A DNA stretch of 64,000 nucleotides from Phycomyces nitens (taxonomy: Eukaryota; Mucoromycota; Mucoromycetes; Mucorales; Phycomycetaceae): positions 8,742,001 to 8,806,000 of the forward strand of contig JAHRBC010000001.1 of the NCBI GenBank assembly GCA_022702545.1, given 5' to 3'. The notes beneath the pieces were generated by a model that did no database searches, was not told where the DNA came from, and worked only from the letters and a program-made list of their open reading frames with translations. Positions 10,700 to 20,933 of this stretch are shown here, one piece after another (position 1 is the first letter of the stretch; each line of letters opens with the position of its first letter). The position numbers were made by a program, and so were the translations under genes.

Positions 10700-11614
10700 T
10701 GTGGAAGTAAGCTAATGTCGTCCTCTGGAGATTGAGCAACACTCGTTTGAGATATCGGCTGGCATATGAGATGTTTGACATCAGCCAAGCTTCTTACCAC
10801 CGGTTCATAGAGAGATTCCTGAAGCTATTGTCAACAGTCTTTGAGAGTCGACAATTGTATGGCCAAAGGCAGTTACTTGAGTGGGTGTGTTTGAGCAATT
10901 GACAGACATGGAAACACATCCATGTCTCTCATGGGAGTCTGTGACCGCAAGAAGAGGTTCATGAAGATCAATGTTGGTCATTCAGGTAAACAACATTGAG
11001 TAATATCAATACTATCAGTATTAATAAGACTGTCATACTTGGGCAGCCAGCAAGATACCCATGCCTTCAAGTCTAGGGAGTCCTACACCGCTATGATTGA
11101 TTGCCCAACCAGTCTTTTCCCTGAGCTTAGCTCATATATTGTTGGAGGTACTTTATATTTCTTTAATATTTTCAAACAAAACTAATTGAATATATTTATT
11201 ATAATATATTCAGGATACCCTATCCTTCAGCATTGTCCGACCTTATACCGCCGCTCTTCTCGCGCCACCCGTGAAGAAAAGACCTTCAACAAGGTCCATT
11301 CTTCCATAAGGTTTGCCATTGAGAACGCCTTTGATCTGTTGGTTAGCCGCTGGGGGTTTATGTTTAAGCACATATATGTCATGCACATAGACTGGATGAC
11401 AAAGAACATCACTACTCGCTGCACTCTGCACAACATGTCCATCAACTTTGGTGACATAAATAAGTACTTGGAGGAGCTTGTTGGAAGCATAAACAATGTT
11501 GATGGTATCAGTCTCACTACTCGCAATCTTCAAAATGACTATGAAAGACCATCAGAGTCTAGTCTTGTAGAGACTGGAAGACAAAGGAGAGATGAAGTGA
11601 AAAATTCTCTCTAG
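10700..11614 (+). pseudogene. Harbinger-type transposase, central and C-terminal fragment
   Basis: Broken frames read as the rest of a PIF/Harbinger DDE transposase. In order: VVLWRLSNTRLRYRLAYEMF and DISQASYHRFIERFLKLL; AIDRHGNTSMSLMGVCDRKK with RFMKINVGHSG; QQDTHAFKSRESYTAMID; and a final open stretch (11186-11614) with KTFNKVHSSIRFAIENAFDL, LVSRWGFMF and TTRCTLHNMS. The spacing VGHSG...D/H..F, IENAF and LHN fits the DDE_4 superfamily. GT...AG-like ends near 10986 suggest an intron, but the frame does not close cleanly, so a non-functional copy is likely. Confidence 0.65.
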
Positions 11615-11987
11615 TGAAACTTTTTTCATGATAAATATTTATACAAAAGTATAATACTTTGGTGGACTTGCATATTTTAAAAGTGTACCAAGAACCAAAC
11701 TGTCAAAACAGAATGGCTAAGAAAAAGCGTCGCACTAGCTTATTCCTTCACCTATAATTTTGGCTGCACACTCCATGTCATCTGTCGCCACAACTGTCAT
11801 ATGTTGGACGACGCATATTTTGTCCTTTTTCTAGCTCTCGGTACCATTCGACAGGCCTTTACAAGTCTTGGTAGAGAATTAGATCTCGACCTACTTCCTT
11901 GACTTTTTTTTTGATCTCTTAAAACTTCCATTCCAAGAAACTAGAAATCCCAAATAAAATCTGCGACTAGTCTCTCAAACATAGTTT

Positions 11988-12503
11988 CTTGATTGTCGCC
12001 AAGACATCCCAAGCTTAAGTAATAGACAGGAAATCCCAAGAGGTTGCTTTTTTAAAATAAGCAGTTACCGCCAAAATATATCGACCAATCAAATCCAGAT
12101 GTCCGTCTACCTAACCTCAGCAGTAAAAAGCAAAGTTTGACTAGAAATCAGAGACCATTTTGTACAATATCTTGATGGAGTATACTTAAAAGACGAATCA
12201 GCAACTCATAACATCTATAATTGGCAATTACTATCCATAAACTATCTTGATTGTCGCCAAGACATCCCAGATTTAATTAATTAAAAGGAAATCCCAAGAG
12301 GTTGATTTTTAAAATCAGCAGTTACAGCCCAAGATATTGCCCAATAAAATCCAGATGTCCGTCTACCTAACTTTTTGGCAGTGAAAACAGCTTTTGACTG
12401 TAGAAACCAAACCCCAAGTTGTGCAGTGTATTTATAAAGTATGCCTAATACACGAATCAGCAAACCATGTAATTTAGCATTGGCAATTGATACCTGTAAA
12501 ATA
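11988..12503. repeat. Diverged tandem duplication, unit 258 bp
   Basis: Two adjacent direct copies start at 11988 and 12246 with the shared opening CTTGATTGTCGCCAAGACAT. They stay alignable for about 258 bp, with further shared blocks GGAAATCCCAAGAGGTTG, ATCCAGATGTCCGTCTACCT and ACGAATCAGCAA. No coding capacity was seen. It is probably non-autonomous element DNA or a local duplication. Confidence 0.8.
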
Positions 12504-13420
12504 TACAGTACAATAAGCAAAAATTGCGAGCACTTTTACATCTGGTGCAAAAATAAGCGATTATGCCCGCAAGTCACTCACTAACAATGCTACCAATGAT
12601 GATATTGATACTAGAACAAGACTCTTTCAAGTCACAATGAACAATTTGCATGTACAATCGTTTGAAACCAGAGTACATACTTTCATATACTCACTTGTAC
12701 TTTCAAACGAGATTTATTTATTTTTTCAAAGAAGAAAGACTGAATAATTGATAGATTGCATCATATCTAATTTACTGTGAGGATATAGTTGAAATAAGCA
12801 ACGCATACAAGTGTCTATCTGGTCTCCATTTAATTTTCTGGAATTAGAAGCCATGATATAATAATACAGCTTATTGAGAATAATCCTGCAACCAACAAAA
12901 AAAAAGAATAGTCATGGAAGGATTTAATGTTGCGAATGTGTTCTATTTATCTAGTTTTGATGAGGTTTTTCTTTTTTGACAGCAGACGAGTAAATTACTC
13001 TTTAAAGTGAATTAACTTGTAAAAAGAAATCTATAAAGATTGTTTCTAATATACAAAAACTAACACACATTTAAAGATGCTCTTTATCTGAAAATACGGC
13101 CCAAAGTGTAAAATAAGAACGCAGTCCCACAGCAATTGACTAGTTACACCACTATAGATAAATTCACTAGTTATCATAATTTTTCGAGACAATTCTTGAC
13201 TGGAAAAAAAACCAAGTATTTCTGGGAGATCTTGTGTGTGTGTGTGTTTTTTTTTGTTGCGTGGTTAAAAGAAATATCTCCTATACACTATTGCTGAATA
13301 CAACACATTTTTTTTTGCAATCGATTCCTAAATACCACGACCTTTTTTCTTCTTCTTTTTGCATCATTTTTATCGATTGGTGATTTTCTTTAAAGAAAGA
13401 AAAAGAAAGCCTTATTGCTC
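12504..13420. other. Intergenic region upstream of CDK11
   Basis: AT-rich with a short (TG)n run at about 13233-13246 and pyrimidine-rich tracts just before the CDK11 start. No gene was seen. Confidence 0.4.
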
Positions 13421-15107
13421 ATGGACAACTTAAATACCAGCAACATCAAGCGATCCAAATGGGCATCAGACGAAAGTGAAGAAGACATTCAGCCCCAAGA
13501 GCCAAAAAAACATAAAAAGAAAGAAAAAGTCAAGCCAAATGCTGATTCTACATCGACAATTCGTCTTGCAACCCTTTCTGCTGCTCCTCCCGTGTCAGCA
13601 CCAGAACCAACCCAAGAACCACCAAAAACACAAGCTCCTCGAATCCCCCGCCCACCAAGTCCTCCACCAAATCCTCTGTTGTCAGAATGTCGCCATGTCG
13701 ATTGTTACGAACGTCTGAATCACATTGAAGAAGGATCGTATGGAATTGTCTTTCGAGCACGCGATCGAGAGACGGGCGATATAGTTGCCTTGAAGAAACT
13801 AAAACTCGAAAAAGAAAAAAACGGATTCCCGGTTACTAGTCTGAGAGAGATCAACACATTGATGATTGCTAAACATCCAAATATTGTTAATGTACGCGAA
13901 ATCGTCATGGGCAATCATCTCAACCAGTAAGTGTTTGGTCTGTGCAAGCAAGTATATTCAATTGGCAAATATGTAGAGTGTTTATCGTCATGGATTTTAT
14001 TGAGCATGACCTAAAGACATTGATGACTGACATGAGAGCACCGTTCTTTCAGTCTGAAGTAAAGACCCTGATGATTCAGTTATTGTCTGCTGTATCCTTG
14101 ATGCACGACAATTGGATTATTCACCGTGATCTCAAGACAAGCAATCTACTGCTAAACAATAGAGGTGAGATCAAGGTGGCAGATTTTGGGCTGGCTCGCA
14201 AGTATGGCAGTCCAATGGGAAACATGACACAGCTAGTGGTGACCTTGTGGTATAGGTACATATATTGGTTAAAGAGGTTGGGATCCTAAACATATTGTCT
14301 AGAGCGCCTGAATTGCTGCTGGGTGCCAAGGAATATACAACAGCAATCGATATGTGGTCGATTGGCTGTATCTTTGCCGAGCTAATCAACAATGAGCCCT
14401 TATTGCCTGGTCGAAGCGAGATTGACCAGATTGACAAGGCAGGTGTGTTCTTGAATAAACCAGGCGAGCATCTTACTAATGGGCTACCAAACGATTCTTT
14501 ACAGATCTTCAAATTGCTTGGAACACCTAGCGAAGAAGTCTGGCCAGGATTCACAAATTTACCCCATGCTCAGAATGTTGCCTTTGTAAAGCAGCCGTAA
14601 GTCTTTATTTGATGGACAACAGGGCTGGTATTAATTATGTCTATAGTTATAGCAACCTGCGAAGTCGTTTTGTTTGCATGACAGAGGCAGGGATTGATCT
14701 TATGTCTCGTATGCTGACTTATGATCCTGCAAGACGAATTACTGCCGAGCAGGCTCTAAAGCACCCGTTCTTTAGGTAAATTGGTCCAGCATTATTGACA
14801 AGTTGTTATTGTTGTTTTTTTTTTAAATATAATTCTAATGGTATAAAAGCGAGACACCTTACCCAAAGGATCCGGCTCTCTTTCCAACATGGCCCTCCAA
14901 AGGATCAGGAGAAAAGCAAGTATTCAACATTAATTTCGAAAAGCCCTTTTTTAACATGTATATATCTTATAAAGGCGAAAGGTTCATAGTCCATCAGCAC
15001 CCCAAGGCGCCCATGCAGGAATGGATGATGAAGAAGACCCTGGACTGGAAGGAACCCTATTTGCAGGACAATCCGAATCTACTGGCTTCCGACTCAAATT
15101 GGTCTGA
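13421..15107 (+). CDS. CDK11: CDK11 (PITSLRE-type) cyclin-dependent kinase
   Basis: Seven exons (13421-13926, 13977-14255, 14303-14438, 14505-14596, 14647-14775, 14850-14915, 14975-15107) encode 446 residues. An N-terminal Lys/Pro-rich region (1-90) precedes the kinase: Gly loop [11 protein letters not shown] (about 103), [11 protein letters not shown], the diagnostic C helix PVTSLRE (PITSLRE in animals), [36 protein letters not shown]. The tail ends in TGFRLKLV, like animal CDK11. Family knowledge: a nuclear kinase with cyclin L that acts in pre-mRNA splicing and transcription. Introns 3 (14439-14504) and 6 (14916-14974) are GC-AG. Intron 3 has 66 nt and no stop, so retention would add 22 residues. 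The gene converges on ARPC5. Confidence 0.92.
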
Positions 15108-15287
15108 AGATTTCTATTTGAGCAGAAACCATACCTTTTTCCTCTTTGTATTGGATGAAAAAAAAGAAAAGAGAAGGGATTTTCTGGATGTATACTGAGT
15201 ACATGACATTTATGTATGTGTATATATTGTGGAAAAAAAGAAGAAGAAGAAGAGTAATAATAATAACAATAAAGAAAGAGCGTGTTT

Positions 15288-15921
15288 TTAGACAACTGTG
15301 CGTTTGTCGGTCATGACACGAACGATGGAGCCAGTGCCAGCTATCTCTGTCAACTATCAACACAGTGTGTCTGTCTGTAAATAAACCATCAATAGACACA
15401 ATATCCCACCCACTCGTACCTTTTCATGCCATGTCAGCAATACGCTGGAATTATAAACTTCGGGTTTGGCCATGCCTGCAAAGAGGTACTTCATCAAGAT
15501 ATCCTGCTCGTCTTGGGAAATTGAGTTTATAAATGGAGTGATATCAGTAGCACGGAACTGGGTAAGAACATCTACCACTGTTTGTGTGGCCATGTTCTAA
15601 ATTGAATTAATTGAGTATATACACCAAACACATTAGCATTATACCTTTGCAACTCCGAGATGGCGACCATAAGGTGGATCCACGAGGGCCAAAGAGAGAG
15701 CGGCATTTTGGTCACCACTAGAGTAGATTCGATGAGGAAGATGATGGGTGGATAATTTGTGCTTATTACCGAGTCAAGAGGTTTCGAATGTCAGTGGTTC
15801 GCGCCTGGATGGTGGCGTTTACTTGGTCGGCTGGAAGAGGCGACTCGAATTCGGCAAGGAATTCGTCTTGGGTATAAGTATCCTCGTCAAACTGATCGAT
15901 ATCAATCTTGCGCCACGACAT
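15288..15921 (-). CDS. ARPC5: Arp2/3 complex subunit 5 (p16-Arc)
   Basis: Four exons (15770-15921, 15645-15717, 15420-15596, 15288-15353) encode 155 residues, near the usual 151. It starts MSWRKIDIDQFDED, typical for ARPC5. It continues with VDPPYGRHLGVAK, then VVDVLTQFRATDI and LMKYLFAGMAKPE, and ends GSIVRVMTDKRTVV. ARPC5 bridges Arp2 and ARPC1 in the actin-nucleating Arp2/3 complex at cortical patches and endocytic sites. All introns are GT-AG (48-66 nt). The stop lies 180 bp from the CDK11 stop on the other strand. Confidence 0.92.
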
Positions 15922-16515
15922 GCTGATTTATTAAAGGAAAAGAGCAACAAGGCAGAAATATAGTACAAGAGGTTTGAAAGTAGTCTTTTACGTCATCTAA
16001 TGCGGGTATTTAAATATGTATATATGTATATATGTATATATAAACTCATTAAGATCACCTTTTTTATATTTCTTATTTTTATTGGCACACTTGGCATTTG
16101 TGCTGCTATAAGGATGCTCTTGGCCATAACTTTATGCTTATCGACAAAGTGCCTGGATTTTTTTTATTGTTTTGCTTGATATTTGTCTTTATGAATATTC
16201 TGGCAGTAAAAGAAGAGTACTTGAAGAGTTGCATATTTATATATATATATCTTAAAATCCACACACACAAAAAAGATGCCAAGGGAATTGATAGGAACCT
16301 GGATCCCCTCTTTATTTTAGTATGTGTAGTGAAATTGAATGTTGAGAAAATTTAAATCAAGCAAAACAGGATTGATTATTACAATGATGATAGTAAGGAT
16401 CGCTGTAAATAATAAAGTCTCATTTCTTTATTGGACTTCTTTAAAAGAAGACCAAATAAACATTAAAAACTTGACCTTTTTTTGTTTCTTGTGTGTCTAG
16501 GACTATTATTAATGC
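15922..16515. other. Intergenic region between ARPC5 and septin
   Basis: It holds the ARPC5 promoter and the septin 3' flank. TATG/TATA repeats occur at about 16015-16041. No gene was seen. Confidence 0.4.
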
Positions 16516-18031
16516 TTATTTGTTGAAAGAGAAGCCCTTCTTCTTTGATTTTTCGGGTGTCATTGGTCTTCCTGCTTCCAGTCGACGTCTCTTTTCCTCA
16601 AGCTCAATGCGCTGCTTATCCAGAGCTTCCTTCATCTCCTTGTGGCGCGCATAGAGCTATAAAATTGAATAACATTAGATACGACTGTAATTAGACTAGT
16701 GTGGGTAGACATACTTCTTCTTCAGACTGCTTCAGCTTGTGTTCCTTCTCCTGGACCTTGGCATGGAATACAGATCGCATCTCGGTCTCCATCTTGGCCA
16801 ACTTTTGTTCATGAGCCAGACGCTCCTCCTCCATCTTCTGGACTGGACTATAAGAGCACATATAAAAATAAGCAAAAGGAGAGAAAAAACAAAAAAGAAG
16901 GATAGGGGATATATGGATATACTTACTTGACCTCCTTGAACACCGAGGGATCTTGTTGGATACCCATGGCCGATAGCTTCTCTGTGCGGTAATTCTCATA
17001 GAGAACATCGTTGGTAAACTCCTTGAGCTCTTCCATGTGTGTACTGTAATCAGATCAGCAAGAGTCGATGGAGGGGTGGTGGTGGTGGTTTCTGGCTACT
17101 TACCGAATCAACATTTGGCGTAATTTAACGAAATCGCAGTGTTCTTCATTATCAACCTGGATCACTCCCCAGGGGTATCTGCGTCCACGAACCCGACGGC
17201 CTCCTTCTACCTCAAACTCTTTGTCTGAACCAACGATTGCAAAGGGGATCTTGGACATGACCTCGCGGTTTTCTGCAATGGTCTCCTCATCATCGTACTC
17301 ATAGGCTGGTGCTTGATAGATCTGGATATTGTGGTGCTTGATGTCAGCCAGGATACGCTGCTTAAATGCAACCACTTCTTCTTCTGTAAGAGTGTCAGCC
17401 TTTGCAATGACTGGAATCAGATTGACACGGGTATGGAGCCGTCGCATGAATTCGACATCGAGCGGCTTGAGGGCATGGCCTGTGGGAGTAATGAAGTATA
17501 GACAGGCATGGATTCTGTTGTCGACCATCTTGCGACGGTTGACTCTGTTCTCCTGCTCAAGATAGGCGTCAAAGCGGGATTCGATGTTGTCCAGGATCGG
17601 TTTCCAGCTAAGGATGATAATAATAATGAGATTGGAGGAACAGACAAGTCGATTGTTACCTCTCTTCATTATTGACAAAATCACCAAAGCCAGGTGTGTC
17701 AACAACTGTCATTCTCAGACGGACCCCATTCTCTTCAATGTCTGTGGTTATGGACTGAATCTCGACGGTCTGGGGACAATCATGAGTGGGTTCTGCAGGC
17801 TGCTTGTTGGGATAGATCTGGGTATTGAACAGGGTATTGACCAGAGTTGATTTACCAAGACCAGATTCACCTTTGGGAAGAAGAAGAAAAGAAGTCAATA
17901 TCGAAATAGTTAATTGGTGTGTACATACCAACAACCATACAGGTGAACTGAAATCCTGTCTTGACAGACTTGCGATGGACTTGGTTGGGGAAGTTTGCGA
18001 ATCCAACATAGCCCATTAGTTTCTTTCGCAT
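16516..18031 (-). CDS. CDC3: Septin, Cdc3/AspB group
   Basis: Six exons (17929-18031, 17660-17870, 17104-17607, 16927-17043, 16715-16847, 16516-16656) encode 402 residues. The GTPase core shows a polybasic stretch (VHRKSVKTG), P-loop GESGLGKST, switch [24 protein letters not shown], and the septin unique element [14 protein letters not shown]. The C-terminus is a coiled coil ([20 protein letters not shown]) ending KKKGFSFNK, matching the KKKGF end of Cdc3. Septins assemble into hetero-oligomeric rods at septa, germ tubes and hyphal tips. The start is the first ATG that leads into [13 protein letters not shown] short upstream ATG near 18164 followed by GTAAGT could belong to a 5' UTR exon, since its frame does not fit. 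Confidence 0.9.
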
Positions 18032-18797
18032 GACGGTAATCTAGACGAGCAGGAATGTTAGATTGTCGTTTGATTCCCATGACACCTACGCCTGATGAAC
18101 CGTTGACTTGATCTACTTGTCTTTTTGTGAGTCGAGAGTCCTGACAGTTATATGGACTTACCGTTCATTGTGATGAGTAGAAAGTATTATGAACAGAAAG
18201 AGTCGCTTGTTTGTTGGGTTGGTGTTTTTGAGGGGAAAAGTATAATATTATTTATTATTAATATATTTTATTTTTTTATTTTCAGTGGTTTTCAGGGAAC
18301 AAGACCCTCGACTGGTAAGGAGTGTATGTGTTTTCTGGCCTGGTATGAGCTCTTGTTAGGATTATGATTTCCAAAAGGGAGGGGAGGAAGAGGAGGACGG
18401 GGGAGCAAAGGGATGGATATACTGTCTCCCTTTGGGTACTTTTGGCCATCAGTGTATCTCCTTTGTCTCCTTTTCCCCTGGTCTGCTCCTGGAAACAGAC
18501 AATATTAATGCTATTGTGATGCCAAGGACTCCCTGTATTTTGTAAAGAAGTTTCTTTACTGTGGATATCAATTCTGTCTGAAAAGCTTGAAAGAGAGATG
18601 AGCTGTTTAAATGTTACATGATGTACTCCCATTGATCTCCTTTATAACCCTCATGCGTTTGTATTTCTCTGGTAGAATAAAGTCTTTTGGGCTTCTCTTG
18701 TTTAAATATACATTTGTACCCTTTACGGTGTGCATGCATATACACATCTGTCTACCCAAACATTCTAGTGAGATATCTTGTCGCATTAAATATTAAA

Positions 18798-18830
<33 letters not shown>

Positions 18831-19037
18831 ATATTATTATGATTGAATATTCTTATTCATTTTATTGTCTGCTTTTTTGTGATACTATGCTGAGCCCACC
18901 AAGTCTGCATCGTTCTCCGCAAGAGTCAAAATGAACGAATTTCCTTTTCGGAGTAGCTGAATCAGAAGAAATATGAGATAAAATGAAATATGGAATTGTC
19001 ACCTTTTTGTTCACAGCTTCTTCAACTATTAAATATT
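18032..19037. other. Intergenic region with ATT microsatellite
   Basis: The divergent promoter region of the septin and the small acidic protein. An (ATT)n tract lies at about 18797-18828. No gene was recognised. Confidence 0.4.
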
Positions 19038-19397
19038 ATGCCAACACCTTCAAACAGCCTGTACGATTCACTTCCCAAACTAGAGACCTGGTACAGCCAC
19101 GAAATGGTCGAATGCGTTATCCCCCAAAAGAAACCGTCCCAGATGAACCGAAATGTGTCGTTTTCAACCGAGCCTCCGTCTGTACACTATCTTGACGATC
19201 AAGATCAAGAACAAGAACAGCAAGAAGAGGAAGAAGAGGTTGTCTTGAAAGAGCACCAGCGAGCCATGCAATCGAGTGGTGAGTTTACAACAGATCCCAA
19301 CAATTCGCTAACCCAAGCAGTTCGATCATTTTTAAAGCATTGTGCCAGAAAACTCGGCCACCATTCCTCTCGCAACGCCATACGCCACCATGCCTAG
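19038..19397 (+). CDS. Hypothetical 119-residue acidic protein with RVxF-like motif
   Basis: An intronless frame with ATG at 19038 encodes 119 residues. It has an N-terminal segment PSNSLYDSLPKLETWYSHEM, then the phrase RNVSFSTEPPSVHYLDD, a Gln/Glu run of about 15 residues, and a basic C-terminal segment (SFLKHCARKLGHHSSRNAIR). RNVSF fits the RVxF docking pattern of protein phosphatase 1 partners ([RK]-x-[VI]-x-F). No domain was recognised. The compositional structure and strong codon continuity make a real gene likely, while the role is unknown. Confidence 0.5.
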   Translation: MPTPSNSLYDSLPKLETWYSHEMVECVIPQKKPSQMNRNVSFSTEPPSVHYLDDQDQEQEQQEEEEEVVLKEHQRAMQSSGEFTTDPNNSLTQAVRSFLKHCARKLGHHSSRNAIRHHA

Positions 19398-19683
19398 ACC
19401 CCATTAATATTAATATTACTACTACTTACTTACTTACTACTTACTTACTTAATTACTTAATTCTATAATTCGATAATTTGATAATTCGATAATACTATTG
19501 GACCCAAAAGAGTCCCCAATAAAAACGCTTGTATAATAGCATGAGCTCAAATCAGGAAATCCGGAGTATTGAAATAAAAGATAATATTCTGTACAACACC
19601 AAAGAACAAGGCGTAATTTATATTTCATTAGAGTTCCCTTTCAAATATGTATGTATGTATAGATGTATGTATAAATGTATGTA
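19398..19683. repeat. TTAC/TTAT and TATG simple repeats
   Basis: Short interrupted repeats: TACT/TTAC units at about 19415-19460, TTCGATAAT units at 19465-19495 and TATG units at 19646-19683. They occupy the space between two convergent stops. Confidence 0.5.
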
Positions 19684-20933
19684 TTATTTATATACTCGTC
19701 TACGCTTCGACTGTTTAGGTGGGACGATTGGCTTCAAGGCCGTCTCATCAACCAATCGTTTCTTATCAAATGATCGCAGATCGGCTGTGAACAGGACCTA
19801 GGAGACATGGTTAGGAAACAGTTGTCTACAATTCCACTTACAGAGTGAGCCCAGCCACTGTAATCGCCAAACAAGTCTTGGAAGCTGGTTGCAATTGATT
19901 TGTAGAGAGCAGGCGTCAATGTCTTTGTTTTGGAGACGCCCTTGATGCCAAAGTGATAATCACGCATTGCAATCTGCCACACGTGTGTATCGACAGGAAT
20001 AGCTTCGTGCTGATCGAGGGACATGAGGCACTGTAAGAGAGGCATATGTGAGCAACAATCAAAATCGACAATCTCTTACCACACAGTCGGCCACCTTTGG
20101 GCCCACTCCAGGATAGCGCATCAGAGCAATCTTTGCTTCCTCAAAAGAAGCGTCTCTCAAGCTGTTTAGCCAGAGTTCCTTTTGATCTGGGTGTTCATCT
20201 GCAATCTGGGCTGCTGTCTGGGCAATATAACGTGCACGATATCCAAACCCAAGTTCTCTGAGCTTATCCTGGCATCCGATCAGCTTATCCAAGGGCGGAA
20301 ATGCATAATAATCTTCTCCATCCATGGTCGCTACTTTGGGCCCAAACTGGACACATAGCTTGTTGACCTATTTTTGATCTGGCTTAATTCACATGGAATC
20401 AGGACAGATCAATAATGTCTATACCATTTGTGATATTCTGGAGATGTTGTTGTTACTCGAACAGATAAACGACACAAGATTCTCCCAGGGATCCTGTCGA
20501 AGGATCCGAATGCCCTCTAGACTAGTGGCCTTTAGCTTAAAGTTTGGATCCAGGCCAGACCATCTTTCGTAGCAATCTGCCAAGCACACCTTGTCCAACT
20601 GAAAGTAGTCTCTCAGATCATCTTTGATTGTCTCGTCTTTTTCCCACTCTCCATACATCACACTACTATCTACAATCAACAATGAACAATCAAAAGGCTA
20701 CTCACGTAGAATACTATCTACCTGTTTCCTTTAGGACCACCAGTCTACCCTTTAAAACACAAGACCTTGAAAATATTAATCAAAGGCCTACAGACACTTT
20801 ATATTTACCAAAGCCCATTGGTCTGCTTCCATCGAAAGCTCTGTCCGCATCTCAGAGTATCAAGACGCAGTTCTTTGGGCGACACCTTGAGATCTTTCCA
20901 TCTAAGAAGACTAGATTGACGAATGGGTGTCAT
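19684..20933 (-). CDS. OGG1: 8-oxoguanine DNA glycosylase/AP lyase
   Basis: Six exons (20809-20933, 20722-20765, 20425-20669, 20080-20367, 19842-20030, 19684-19797) encode 334 residues. N-terminal part: LRCGQSFRWKQ; then RQDPWENLVSFICSSNNNI, LGFGYRARYI, helix-hairpin-helix RYPGVGPKVADC with the catalytic Lys (about K229), and VPVDTHVW with the catalytic Asp (about D248). The 19-residue Lys-Asp spacing equals human K249/D268. The enzyme excises 8-oxoguanine opposite C and cleaves the abasic strand in base excision repair. The C-terminal PPKQSKRRRVYK is a likely nuclear signal. Exon 2 uses the acceptor ATTTTCAAG at 20766; a nearer AAAG would break the frame. Confidence 0.93.

Noticed and set aside
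18797..18828. Possible CRISPR-like or array repeat
   Set aside because: It is a simple ATT microsatellite. No spaced repeat arrays occur anywhere in the window, and the host is eukaryotic.
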